Shown here one piece after another: positions 1-7,477 of a stretch of 20,813 nt of DNA. Below the pieces are notes generated by a model. The model had not been told where the DNA came from, did not search any database, and saw only the letters and a list, made by a program, of their open reading frames with translations. A program made the translations under genes and the position numbers. How positions within the stretch are numbered: the stretch's first letter is position 1; each line of letters opens with the position of its first letter. The DNA is taken from positions 1 through 20,813 of the forward strand of contig CAJTLE010000039.1 in NCBI GenBank assembly GCA_910577085.1, written 5' to 3'. The stretch comes from an uncultured Allobaculum sp. (GTDB lineage: Bacteria > Bacillota_I > Bacilli_A > Erysipelotrichales > Erysipelotrichaceae).

Positions 1-26
1 ATTTGAAAACTTTCCTAAAAAGACAA

Positions 27-74
27 CTCGAAAACCAGCAGAAAAAGTTGATTCGAAAATGTATGGTTTTCGAG
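27..74. repeat. Inverted repeat with 11-bp perfect arms
   Basis: CTCGAAAACCA at 27-37 is exactly complementary to TGGTTTTCGAG at 64-74, with 26 bases between. The core CGAAAA appears again in direct orientation at 54-59, so the segment holds three copies of the same core. It is followed by an A-run on the + strand, so it is not a + strand terminator. Read on the - strand the second arm is followed by TTGTCTTTTT, which could terminate a leftward transcript, but no leftward gene is seen nearby. Role unknown. Confidence 0.5.
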
Positions 75-175
75 AAAAAATCAGAGGGTTAAAATTTTAG
101 AGGTTCCCAGGGGGTGTGAACAGTAACTCCAGAATCTATCTTCTCCAATCGTAAGGATTTATAAGCAAGAAGGAC

Positions 176-203
176 TTGCTTCTTTTGTCTACAAATGTAG
201 AAT
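176..203 (+). promoter_or_regulatory. Candidate promoter of the blaI-like operon
   Basis: TAGAAT at 198-203 matches the -10 consensus at five of six positions. TTGCTT at 176-181, sixteen bases upstream, is a weak -35 box. The first repressor dyad (188-201) lies across the spacer and -10, as expected for a BlaI-repressed promoter. Confidence 0.4.
188..201. promoter_or_regulatory. BlaI/MecI-type operator 1
   Basis: TCTACA-AA-TGTAGA is a perfect dyad holding the TACAnnTGTA core that BlaI, MecI and CopY family repressors recognise. It sits just upstream of the blaI-like gene and overlaps the candidate -10. Autoregulation of the operon by its own repressor is inferred. Confidence 0.75.
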
Positions 204-214
204 ATAGATAAGAA

Positions 215-230
215 GTCTACTGTTGTAGAC
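215..230. promoter_or_regulatory. BlaI/MecI-type operator 2
   Basis: GTCTAC-TGTT-GTAGAC is a second perfect dyad, with core TACTgtTGTA (seven of eight core positions). Its centre is 28 bp from the centre of operator 1. It lies between the candidate start of transcription and the ribosome site at 234-239. Paired operators are typical of bla and mec control regions. Confidence 0.7.
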
Positions 231-245
231 AGAAAGGAGAAGCAG

Positions 246-617
246 ATGGAACGGATTCGGATTAACGAAAGCGAATACCAGTTTCTGCAGATTCTATGGG
301 ATCTGGAACCCTGTCTTCAGCCAGAGCTGGCGGCTGTCTGCCTGGAAAAACTTGGCTGGAAACGGACCACAACCTATACCGTCATTAAACGCCTGGCTGA
401 AAAAGGAATTGTCCAGGTTGAAAACAGGCAGGTTCATGCTCTGATCAGCCGCCAGCAGGCCCAGGAAGAAGAGATCGAAAACATGATTGAAAAGAAATTC
501 TCCAATTCAGTCCCTTCTTTTCTGGCTGCCTTTACCCGCAAGGTTCATCTGACAGAAGAAGATGTCGATGAGCTGCAGAAAATGATCGATGAGATCCGAA
601 AGGAGAACCCAAAATGA
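246..617 (+). CDS. blaI: BlaI/MecI/CopY family transcriptional repressor
   Basis: This 123-residue protein has the length and layout of BlaI/MecI repressors. The N-terminal winged helix spans about residues 6-70: helix 'ESEYQFLQILWDLEPC', a recognition segment around 'KRTTTYTVIKRLAEKGIV', then a wing. The C-terminal helices (about 75-120) should form the dimer. In the family, the dimer sits on TACA/TGTA dyads until the partner M56 sensor triggers its cleavage, usually at an Asn-Phe bond. An AAGGAG site lies seven bases before the ATG. The stop overlaps the start of the next gene (ATGA at 614-617), so the two are translationally coupled. Two matching operators lie just upstream. The family is clear; what it controls besides its own operon is unknown, and no beta-lactamase gene lies in the window. 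Confidence 0.9.
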   Translation: MERIRINESEYQFLQILWDLEPCLQPELAAVCLEKLGWKRTTTYTVIKRLAEKGIVQVENRQVHALISRQQAQEEEIENMIEKKFSNSVPSFLAAFTRKVHLTEEDVDELQKMIDEIRKENPK

Positions 618-2569
618 CAGATCTCTTTATCGACATCGTGATTGTCTCTTTGATCGCAGGCGGGATGTTTGGAGCCATTGCGCTTTTTGGTAAAATTTTC
701 TCTAAAACATCTGCCAGGCTGAAAGTGCTGCTCTATGCTCTTCTGGCACTGCGGCTGATTCTGCCTTTATCCTGGTCCTTTACGCTGCCCTTTACTCTTC
801 CGGATTCAATTGGCCAGACAAACCAGGGTTCGGCTTCTCTGCAAGAAAAGCCAAGCCAGAACCTTGCTTCTGATGGCGTGCTCTTTAAAGCCCCCCGACC
901 GGATCAGTCAGCGAAAGTGGATCTGCCTGCTCAAAATGAAATGAGTCCAGACCAAAATCCTGACCTGACAAAACCAGCAGATCAGACCAAATCCTCCCCT
1001 TTGCAACGGACACCATGGTCTGCCCTGATGCAAAGAAGCGGACCATTTCTGTCAGCTCTGAGTGGAATCTGGATTGCCGGAATGATTTTTACTTTGAGCT
1101 ATGGTCTGTTTCGCCTTTTACGAATCAGATCCAAGCTGGCCAGCGCCCTGCCGCTTGCCGATCGAATCTGGAAATCAGATCAGATCCAGGAACCTTTTGT
1201 CTGGGGACTCTGGCATTGGAAGATCTTTGTTCCTGCTACCATAGATCCAAGCCTGCTGCCCAGTATTGAAGCGCATGAAAAGACTCATATCACCCGTCTG
1301 GATCCTCTCTGGAAAACATTGGCTTTTATCCTGCTGGCAGTTTACTGGTTCAACCCTGTACTGTGGTTTGCCTATGTCAATCTGAACAAGGAAATCGAAA
1401 AAGCCTGTGATGAACAAACTGTGGCGGATATGGATGGTGCAGCCAAAGCCGATTATGCCAGCGCTTTGTTGCAATGTACGCTGCCTGGCCGAAAACGTCA
1501 GCTGTTTCTGGTTCCCTGCTTTGGCGCTTTAAGTATTAAAGAGAGAATCCGCCTGATTCTCACACCGCCTGCCCATTCAAAAACGGCTCTTGCAGGGGTA
1601 TGTGCAATGGCCGTTGTTTTGACGGGATGTCTTGGAACTCCAGCCGAAAAAGCTTCTGCTTCCCTATCCATGAATATCAATGAATCGGATATGTGGTATT
1701 CCTCTCCGGTTTTCCGTCCGGTCCAGAATGAGGTAATCCTCAAGGCCGATCAAACGGATTCAACGTTCAAAATTCAGGCTGTCTCACTGAACCAGCATCA
1801 GCTGATTGGGGATCCTCTTGAATTGACTGGTAATGATTCCGTGACAATTTCGGATGTTACGAACGACTTCAGGCTCTGGATTTTGCGTGATTCTTCAAAG
1901 GAAAAAGACCAGACAAATGATCAATCCAGGGATATCAGCCTGAATATCGAAGGGGCTTCGATGGTCGAAGAAAATGAAGTGATCAATTCTATTAAAACTG
2001 CCTACGTTGGAGATCCTTCCGCGATTGGCAAGGTAGAAGGTGCTCTTCCCTATCCGCCTGACTGGACCATTGAATCCACCTCTTTACAGACCGAAAAAGA
2101 ACCGTATGGGATGACGATCTACTTCAATCAGCCGCCAAATTCGTCTGGCATAGAACCAATTATACTGCCCGATTGTGTGCAGTTTGCCTTCCGATCGATT
2201 GCCAACCTTCAGACCATTACCTTCATAAACAACAAGGGTGACCAAAAAATTATTAGAAGTTTTGATCGCTTCGAGCTGATGAACCGTCTCCAGATCAAAA
2301 TTGGCCAAGACGATATCGTCCGCCTCGAAGTGCATTACCCGCCTGGCGAGAATAATTGTGTATATACAGGGGATATCCCATTCAGACAGGGAGAACTCTT
2401 CAATTGTGCAATTATGAATCAAACTGGTGACGTCACGATTGAAGCCTATACAAAGGATGGCAAATGCGTCTTTTCAAAAACGACCCAGATAGAGAATCTT
2501 TTAGCTGAACCCCTCACTGAGGATGGCTGGACGATTGCAATAGTCCCTGTTTTTAATGATCAGCCTTAA
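614..2569 (+). CDS. BlaR1-like M56 membrane metallopeptidase sensor with DUF4825-like domain
   Basis: A 651-residue membrane protein. Hydrophobic segments lie near residues 5-28, 36-56, 146-168, 232-256 and 322-340. The zincin motif HEKTH is at 221-225, with the downstream family pattern EKACDE at 262-267, so the M56 catalytic site looks intact. A polar loop (about 62-140) separates helices 2 and 3. The outer part (341-651) is not a penicillin-binding domain: residues 455-505, containing YVGDPS and KEPYG, resemble DUF4825, which occurs in other Bacillota M56 proteins. The tetrad STFK (383-386) recalls the active site of BlaR1 and class D enzymes, but no SxV or KTG follows and the context looks like beta sandwich. 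By family analogy it senses an envelope signal and triggers BlaI cleavage; the ligand is unknown. A terminator follows. Confidence 0.85.
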   Translation: MTDLFIDIVIVSLIAGGMFGAIALFGKIFSKTSARLKVLLYALLALRLILPLSWSFTLPFTLPDSIGQTNQGSASLQEKPSQNLASDGVLFKAPRPDQSAKVDLPAQNEMSPDQNPDLTKPADQTKSSPLQRTPWSALMQRSGPFLSALSGIWIAGMIFTLSYGLFRLLRIRSKLASALPLADRIWKSDQIQEPFVWGLWHWKIFVPATIDPSLLPSIEAHEKTHITRLDPLWKTLAFILLAVYWFNPVLWFAYVNLNKEIEKACDEQTVADMDGAAKADYASALLQCTLPGRKRQLFLVPCFGALSIKERIRLILTPPAHSKTALAGVCAMAVVLTGCLGTPAEKASASLSMNINESDMWYSSPVFRPVQNEVILKADQTDSTFKIQAVSLNQHQLIGDPLELTGNDSVTISDVTNDFRLWILRDSSKEKDQTNDQSRDISLNIEGASMVEENEVINSIKTAYVGDPSAIGKVEGALPYPPDWTIESTSLQTEKEPYGMTIYFNQPPNSSGIEPIILPDCVQFAFRSIANLQTITFINNKGDQKIIRSFDRFELMNRLQIKIGQDDIVRLEVHYPPGENNCVYTGDIPFRQGELFNCAIMNQTGDVTIEAYTKDGKCVFSKTTQIENLLAEPLTEDGWTIAIVPVFNDQP

Positions 2570-2618
2570 GTTTTCCTTTCTTCCTTTAAACTGTCTATGA
2601 ACTACTCACCTCTGAACT

Positions 2619-2652
2619 GCAGGAGATCCAAACTGGATGTCCTGCTTTTCTT
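2619..2652 (+). terminator. Intrinsic terminator of the blaI-M56 operon
   Basis: The 12-bp arms 2619-2630 and 2634-2645 pair except for one G-G mismatch, around an AAC loop, and are followed by TTTTCTT. It lies 50 bases after the M56 stop. Confidence 0.8.
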
Positions 2653-2811
2653 ATGCCGGCTTCCAAGCTTAGTTCCGTTTTGCCTGACTTTTCCTCTTTT
2701 TAAAAAGTAAAAGGAACACGGATCAGGGAGCTGCAGGAAGGATCAGACTGAAAAAAGAGGATGGAAACCTGATGCGGCACCACCCCTTTGATGTGAATTG
2801 GAATGAAGAGA

Positions 2812-3126
2812 TCACTTCTTATGATGATCTTTACGAAAGATCCTGCGTAAAAAAGAAAACCTTTCTCCTGGAACCGAATAATCCCTGACCAGGCTTGTAA
2901 TCGCAAAAAAAGCCATGACAAAAGCCGGAATCAGAAAGAGTGCTCCTCGGAACATGACAACGTTAAAAAACAGCCACTTTGTCTCTGAGGGATCTTGCAG
3001 ATCGTTTGCTGCCATGATCATCGGCAGCGACTCATTGAAATGAACCCAGTCACCATGCAACGTAAAACCAAACCAGACGACCAATAAGGCAGCTCCTAAA
3101 AGCAGCAGTTTCTGTGTTCGATCCAT
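2812..3126 (-). CDS. Small two-helix membrane protein, function unknown
   Basis: A 104-residue protein starting MDRTQKLLLL. I chose the ATG at 3126 because GAGGGGAG lies just upstream at normal spacing; the reading frame stays open 16 codons further, but without a ribosome site. Two hydrophobic helices lie at about residues 6-24 and 52-75, joined by a roughly 27-residue polar segment, and the C-terminus is strongly basic (FLRRIFRKDHHKK). The positive-inside rule would put that tail in the cytoplasm. It lies 134 bases after the hexosaminidase gene on the same strand, without a clear terminator between, so co-transcription is possible. I do not recognise a family. Confidence 0.65.
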   Translation of the reverse strand: MDRTQKLLLLGAALLVVWFGFTLHGDWVHFNESLPMIMAANDLQDPSETKWLFFNVVMFRGALFLIPAFVMAFFAITSLVRDYSVPGERFSFLRRIFRKDHHKK

Positions 3127-3260
3127 GACTTCTCCCCTCTCTCTGTTCATCCATTCAAGTTTCTGTTCAATCATCCATTCAACCGACTCATGCTGTCCAT
3201 CAATCTATCCAATCTGCTCAATGAACAAATGACAAAGCCGATCCTTACTTCCATTGTGAA

Positions 3261-4745
3261 TTACTGATCAGATTCTGTCGAGGGCTGATTCTGACTTTTG
3301 GCCAGAGCCAGTTTTACGCGAAGGATTCTTCGAACGGATTCGTCAATCCGATCTTCGCTGATCTGGCCGCTTTTCACTTTCTCCACCAAAGTCCAATAGT
3401 CACTCTGGAAATTTTCCGGCATCAAGATCAAATCTGCTCCGGCACTGATCGTGCCGCCTGTCGCATCCGTAGAAGAATAGCGGCTGGTGATGGCTTTCAT
3501 CTCCATTGAATCCGTAACAATCAGTCCCTGATATCCCATTCGATAGCGCAGAATGCCCGTCAGAATATCCGGCGATAAAGTGGCTGGAAGCTGAGAATTG
3601 GTGACATTGGGCAAAGCAATATGAGAAGCCATAATCAAAGGCATTTTATCGTCAACCGCATCCTGGAATGGCATCAGCTCGCAGGCAAGCAGTTCATCGA
3701 GCGTTTTATTCGAGTAGGTATAGCCTTCATGCGAATCTTCAGCCGTATCACCATGGCCGGGAAAATGCTTGTAGACCGGCAATACATCCTGCTCTAACAA
3801 TCCTTTGCCAAAAGCCAGCGCAAACTGAGCAGCTTTCAAAGGATCATTTCCATAGGTTCTGCCGTGCATGACCGGGTTATCGGGGTTGGTCAGCACATCC
3901 ATCACGGGCGCAAAATCCATGTTGAAGCCCAGATCATGAAGATGTTTGCCAATCTCGCTTCCTTCCAGGTAAGCCTGGTTTACATCTCCCATATCGGCAA
4001 TCTCCTGCGCGCCTGGTTCATCGATCTGGCCTAAAATGCCGCTCTTGGCAATTCTTGCCACACTTCCGCCTTCTTCATCGATACTCAGAAAAGCTGGAAT
4101 CCCAAGCTGATGGATGGAAGTCTGATTGGTCTGGGCTAGCAGATTTCGAACCTGGTCGGCGCTTTGCAGGTTGCGGGCAAAGAGAATGATTCCCCCTACC
4201 GGAATAGATTGCTGCATGGCAGCAATCTGGCTGTAGTCGGTCACTGTCACTCCTCCATTTTCATTGGGAGCGACCGGTGCATCGGACAATAAGGCTTCCG
4301 GTTCCACAATAAACATCTGCGCGCACTTTTCTTCCAGACTCATCTGGTCCAGGATGGCTTCTACCTGCTTCTGGTCGATTGACAGCAGATCTTCCATGAG
4401 TGGATCTGATGTGGTCTGTGTGGTTGATGTTGTTGAAGACTTGCCTGTAGTCTGGTCCAGATCGGAAGAAGAGTTTTCGGTTGTCGTCTGCTGGCTGGTT
4501 TCAGTCGAAATTTTTATGTTGGACTCTTCGCTTGTGCTTTGGTCAGAAGAAAAAGCGCTGCTCATTTCTGTACTCGAACTGGTATCTGAAGAAGCAGCCG
4601 CAGACATGTTTGAATTCGTGCTGTTGCATCCCGCTAAAGAACCGGCTAATAATACGGCCAGCATGAATGCCGCCGCTTTCCTGCCCATCTGTTTATTCTG
4701 GAAGACCTCTGGTTTCCATTTTCGATTAAGATTTCTGTTTTTCAT
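3261..4745 (-). CDS. nagZ: Lipoprotein GH3 beta-N-acetylhexosaminidase (NagZ-like)
   Basis: A 494-residue secreted lipoprotein. A basic N-terminus, a hydrophobic segment (25-36) and the lipobox LAGC (Cys40) give a lipid anchor. A Ser/Thr-rich spacer (about 41-115) lifts the enzyme off the membrane. The GH3 barrel follows: IDEEGG at 222-227, the NagZ signature KHFPGHGDTAEDSH at 326-339 with its catalytic His-Asp pair, and the nucleophile Asp412 in VTDSM. In the family this removes N-acetylglucosamine from muropeptides or other glycans; in Gram-positives the enzyme acts outside the membrane. GGGGGAAG precedes the ATG. The long spacer and lipid anchor are typical of Gram-positive versions and unlike cytoplasmic NagZ of enterobacteria. 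The substrate is inferred from family only. Confidence 0.9.
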   Translation of the reverse strand: MKNRNLNRKWKPEVFQNKQMGRKAAAFMLAVLLAGSLAGCNSTNSNMSAAASSDTSSSTEMSSAFSSDQSTSEESNIKISTETSQQTTTENSSSDLDQTTGKSSTTSTTQTTSDPLMEDLLSIDQKQVEAILDQMSLEEKCAQMFIVEPEALLSDAPVAPNENGGVTVTDYSQIAAMQQSIPVGGIILFARNLQSADQVRNLLAQTNQTSIHQLGIPAFLSIDEEGGSVARIAKSGILGQIDEPGAQEIADMGDVNQAYLEGSEIGKHLHDLGFNMDFAPVMDVLTNPDNPVMHGRTYGNDPLKAAQFALAFGKGLLEQDVLPVYKHFPGHGDTAEDSHEGYTYSNKTLDELLACELMPFQDAVDDKMPLIMASHIALPNVTNSQLPATLSPDILTGILRYRMGYQGLIVTDSMEMKAITSRYSSTDATGGTISAGADLILMPENFQSDYWTLVEKVKSGQISEDRIDESVRRILRVKLALAKSQNQPSTESDQ

Positions 4746-4793
4746 TGCATCTTCCCCCTTTCTTTTCGAACGAACTTTATTAGTTTTCCTCTC

Positions 4794-4820
4794 ATTTTAT
4801 CCTGAATCCATATTGTTCAA
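4794..4820 (-). promoter_or_regulatory. Weak candidate promoter of the hexosaminidase gene
   Basis: Read leftward, TTGAAC (4820-4815) and TAAAAT (4799-4794) have good hexamers but only a 15-bp spacer, shorter than usual. Confidence 0.25.
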
Positions 4821-4860
4821 TCCTGTTTTAGCTAAATTTCAATCTATGATGAAATCCGGT

Positions 4861-4910
4861 ACAAAAAAGCTCTCTGCCTTCCCTTTCGAAAGGGATTCAG
4901 GCAGAGAGCT
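4861..4910 (-). terminator. Strong intrinsic terminator after the repeat-protein operon
   Basis: The outer arms AGCTCTCTGCCT (4868-4879) and AGGCAGAGAGCT (4899-4910) pair perfectly. Inside is the palindrome TCCCTTTCGAAAGGGA. On the - strand the stem runs into TTTTTTGTA. It ends the leftward operon formed by the genes at 5299-7260 and 4980-5234 and insulates the hexosaminidase gene. Confidence 0.88.
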
Positions 4911-4979
4911 ATGGGTATAAAGGTCCAGTTTCTGTAAAGACTGGCTTTCGTGTCAGGCCTTTTTTAGAGCCTGGCTGGT

Positions 4980-5234
4980 TTATTCTTTTTCGTCAGTATC
5001 TTTGTTGTGACGTTCAGTGCTCTTCAGTGTCAGGATGTATGTTCCGTCTTCTGGGAACTCGCTTGTGTCTTTTGGGTCGGCGATGATTTCCAGCTCACAT
5101 GGATAGCCTTTGGCTTCCAGAGCTTTTAACAGGCCTTCTTTTCCCATTTTCTTGACGATGCGAATCCCGCATGCACAGTTTGCATACTGATCCAGGCATG
5201 AAAAGATCCACTGTGGAATCTGTGCAGTTGCCAT
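4980..5234 (-). CDS. Small Cys-containing protein cotranscribed with the histone-H1-like protein
   Basis: An 84-residue soluble protein beginning MATAQIPQWI. The ATG at 5234 is preceded by GTGAGG at good spacing. A GTG four codons upstream is itself part of that ribosome site and is less likely as a start. Cysteines at 13, 20, 22 and 46, including a CxC, could bind a metal or form a disulfide. The middle (about 25-72) looks like a small alpha/beta fold and the tail is charged. It starts 64 bases after the stop of the large repeat protein with no terminator between, and a strong terminator follows it, so the two form one operon. I recognise no family and assign no function. Confidence 0.7.
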   Translation of the reverse strand: MATAQIPQWIFSCLDQYANCACGIRIVKKMGKEGLLKALEAKGYPCELEIIADPKDTSEFPEDGTYILTLKSTERHNKDTDEKE

Positions 5235-5298
5235 TGTAGTCCTCACTTCCTGTCCTGTAATCTTACCTGACTTTTTTCAGTCTGTGGTCAGAGATGAT

Positions 5299-7260
5299 TT
5301 ATTTCTGAAGAATTTCAAGAATTTTTGGATAGTAGTCGTAACGACCATCGATTACGCGTAATGCGTCCTGAGCGATGTTCTTTGCACGCTGCAGATCGAA
5401 TGGTTCATAGACATGAGCAAAACGGTAGTAGATCTGGTCTTTGAGCTGGTTTTCACGCAGAACATAGCCATATCCACTGTTACCATTCTGGTAGTCGCCA
5501 TGTTTGATGTACAGGTCGGCAATATCCATTAATGCGCGGTTCTGCCATTTTACCAGGTCATCGAACTGAGCCATTACACCATAGATGAAGCCTTCATAGT
5601 ACTTCACATCGTTGTACTGCCAGCCTGGCAGGATAGTGTAGGCAACAGTCATGAAGCGGTCGATCAGTTTGTCCAGATCTGCTGGGATTACTTTTGCGAC
5701 TTCTTCAAGAGTGTGCAGGTTGTTGTGTTGTGCATAGACAAGGATCTTACGAACGTCGTCGAGCAGATCTTTGTAGACAGCAGAGTCGTTCATGCCTTCG
5801 TTGATCAGGATGCGGTCAACATCAGCATTGATCTTCTTGGCCAGGTCAACATTGTCAGCAGCTTTGTTTGGCAGAGTTGCAGCAATGCGGCGGCATAAGT
5901 ATGGAATAACGGATGTATCGAATCCATCCACTTCGAAGGTGTAGTTCTTGTTAGCGGCGATTGCTTTGTCCATGTAGGTGTTGATCTGTTCATCAAGATC
6001 GAGGGCACTGGTCAGTTCGTTCTTGAGGGTATCCATATCGATATCCACACCAAGAGTCTTAGCCATTTCAAGCAGTGTGTAATCGTCTAACGTATCGTAG
6101 AATGCATATTTTTCTTCGACTGGTGTTTCAGGAGCCTTGGTTTCTGGAGCAGTTGTGGCTTTAGCAGCCAGAGCTTTACGACTTTCCATAGCGGCTTTCT
6201 TTTCAATATCGGCAATCACAACTTCGTAAGGAGTTCCTGGAACTTCCTTGATCAGCTTGAGCAGTCTGTTTTCTGCCATTGCTTCTTTCATAATGTCATT
6301 GGCAATCTGGTTGCCAGCGGCTTTAGCGGATACGGCTTTAGCAGCTTTTGCTGGTTTCTTATACAGTTTTGCGGCTTTTTCAGCAGCAGCTTTGGAACGG
6401 GCAGCCAGGTTTTTCTGGGCACATCCTTCCGCGAATGCTTTGGCAGCCAGAGTCTGACGGCTGAGCTGTTCTGGAGTGTAAGGAGTTCCTTTGACTGCAT
6501 CGACGGCTTCAATAATCTTGGCGCCGGCGATTGCTTCTTCTTTCAGTGTGGCTTCAGCGGCTTTGATTTCAGCTGGAGTCTGGTTGCTTTCGGCAATGAC
6601 TTCGGCTTCTTTGGCAGCTTCTACCTGAGCTGGAGTTTCTTTTTTCACTGCAGCTTTTTTAGCAGCTGGCTTTTTAGCGGCAGCTTTCTTGGCTGGAGCT
6701 TTTGGAGCAGCTTTTTCTTCTGCTAACTGATCAATGGCTTCAGTGATCTTGGCACCATCGATGGCTTCGGCTTTCAGTGTTTCTTCAGCGGCTTTGATTT
6801 CGGCTGGAGTCTGGTTGCTTTCAGCAATCACTTCTGCTTCTTTGGCCGCTTCTACCTGAGCTGGAGTTTCTTTTTTCACTGGTGCTTTTTTAGCAGCAGG
6901 TTTTTTAGCGGCAGCTTTCTTGGCTGGAGCTTTTGGTTCTTCTTTAATTTCTTCAGGTACGTATGGTTTTACTTTGTCGACGGCTTCAATATACTTTTCG
7001 CCGGCAATCGCTTCTTCATTTAATGTGTTGAGAGCTGCTTTGATCTCGGCAGGTGTCCGATAAGATTCAGCGATCACTTCTGCTTCTTTGGCAGCCGCTA
7101 CTTTCTTTTCAGCGGTTTTTGTTGCTTTATTTGCTGAAGCAGTCTTAGTGGCTGCGGTTTTCTTAGTCGTTGCTTTTTTGGTCGCAGTTTTCTTAGCGGC
7201 AGCTTTTTTTACTGGAGCTGTTGCATCTGCTTTGACATCAGCTGTTTTCTTTGGTGACAT
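5299..7260 (-). CDS. Lys/Ala-rich histone-H1-like repeat protein with a folded C-terminal domain
   Basis: A 653-residue protein with AGGAGGT six bases before the ATG. Residues 1-56 are very basic and Ala/Thr-rich (AAKKTATKKATTKK). Then come three alternating units: an acidic helical module (57-95, 138-176, 215-253; core EAEVIAES..TPAEIKAA) and, before the second and third, a basic linker of histone-H1 type (AKKAAAKKPAAKKA). Residues 265-380 stay Ala/Lys-rich. Residues 384-653 are quite different: Tyr- and Asp-rich, mostly helical, no repeats and no catalytic motif I recognise. No signal peptide or membrane helix is present, so it should be cytoplasmic. Similar K/A-P tails in AlgP or mycobacterial HupB bind DNA, so nucleic acid binding is a reasonable inference only. 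It leads a two-gene operon and diverges from htrA. Confidence 0.85.
   Translation of the reverse strand: MSPKKTADVKADATAPVKKAAAKKTATKKATTKKTAATKTASANKATKTAEKKVAAAKEAEVIAESYRTPAEIKAALNTLNEEAIAGEKYIEAVDKVKPYVPEEIKEEPKAPAKKAAAKKPAAKKAPVKKETPAQVEAAKEAEVIAESNQTPAEIKAAEETLKAEAIDGAKITEAIDQLAEEKAAPKAPAKKAAAKKPAAKKAAVKKETPAQVEAAKEAEVIAESNQTPAEIKAAEATLKEEAIAGAKIIEAVDAVKGTPYTPEQLSRQTLAAKAFAEGCAQKNLAARSKAAAEKAAKLYKKPAKAAKAVSAKAAGNQIANDIMKEAMAENRLLKLIKEVPGTPYEVVIADIEKKAAMESRKALAAKATTAPETKAPETPVEEKYAFYDTLDDYTLLEMAKTLGVDIDMDTLKNELTSALDLDEQINTYMDKAIAANKNYTFEVDGFDTSVIPYLCRRIAATLPNKAADNVDLAKKINADVDRILINEGMNDSAVYKDLLDDVRKILVYAQHNNLHTLEEVAKVIPADLDKLIDRFMTVAYTILPGWQYNDVKYYEGFIYGVMAQFDDLVKWQNRALMDIADLYIKHGDYQNGNSGYGYVLRENQLKDQIYYRFAHVYEPFDLQRAKNIAQDALRVIDGRYDYYPKILEILQK
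6475..6936. repeat. Two in-frame 231-bp direct repeats
   Basis: Bases 6936-6706 and 6705-6475 encode residues 109-185 and 186-262 of the repeat protein and are very similar at DNA level. Each holds one basic linker and one acidic module. A third, more diverged module copy lies at 7092-6976. The near-identity suggests recent duplication or gene conversion, and copy number may vary between strains. Confidence 0.8.
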
Positions 7261-7286
7261 GAATAAACCTCCTGTCTGTCTCTATA

Positions 7287-7295
7287 AGTATAGCA
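7287..7295 (-). promoter_or_regulatory. Extended -10 promoter of the repeat-protein operon
   Basis: Read leftward the sequence is TGcTATACT, an extended -10 element, about 27 bases before the start codon. No good -35 box is visible, which extended -10 promoters tolerate. Confidence 0.45.
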
Positions 7296-7392
7296 TTCCT
7301 TCCATTTTCCTAAGACATAATTACCGTTTTCAACTCCCATACGATGCACCATTGACAGGGGCATTTTTTAATCTTCCTTTAAAAAGTTTTTC

Positions 7393-7450
7393 TATACTTG
7401 ATTCAGAACTAGAAAAAGAACAAACAAAATACGCATTTTTTAGCGTATTT
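7393..7450 (+). promoter_or_regulatory. htrA leader: candidate -10 and an 8-bp inverted repeat
   Basis: TATACT at 7393-7398 is a possible -10. A TTGACA lies at 7352-7357 but is 35 bp away, too far to pair with it. AAATACGC (7427-7434) and GCGTATTT (7443-7450) form a perfect 8-bp dyad with an 8-base T-rich loop, ending a few bases before the AAGGA site at 7458-7462. It could be an operator or an mRNA hairpin controlling htrA. Confidence 0.35.
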
Positions 7451-7477
7451 CAGATAGAAAGGATCAAAAATAAGATT

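Noticed and set aside
4264..4920. 218-codon + strand open frame opposite the hexosaminidase gene
   Set aside because: Antisense of the signal peptide and Ser/Thr-rich spacer region; it also runs into the terminator at 4868-4910.
7088..7477. N-terminal extension of HtrA with many hydrophobic residues
   Set aside because: It is the antisense of the Lys/Ala-rich gene, where AAG/GCT-type codons read backward as Leu/Ala/Phe. A normal HtrA N-terminus begins at 7478.
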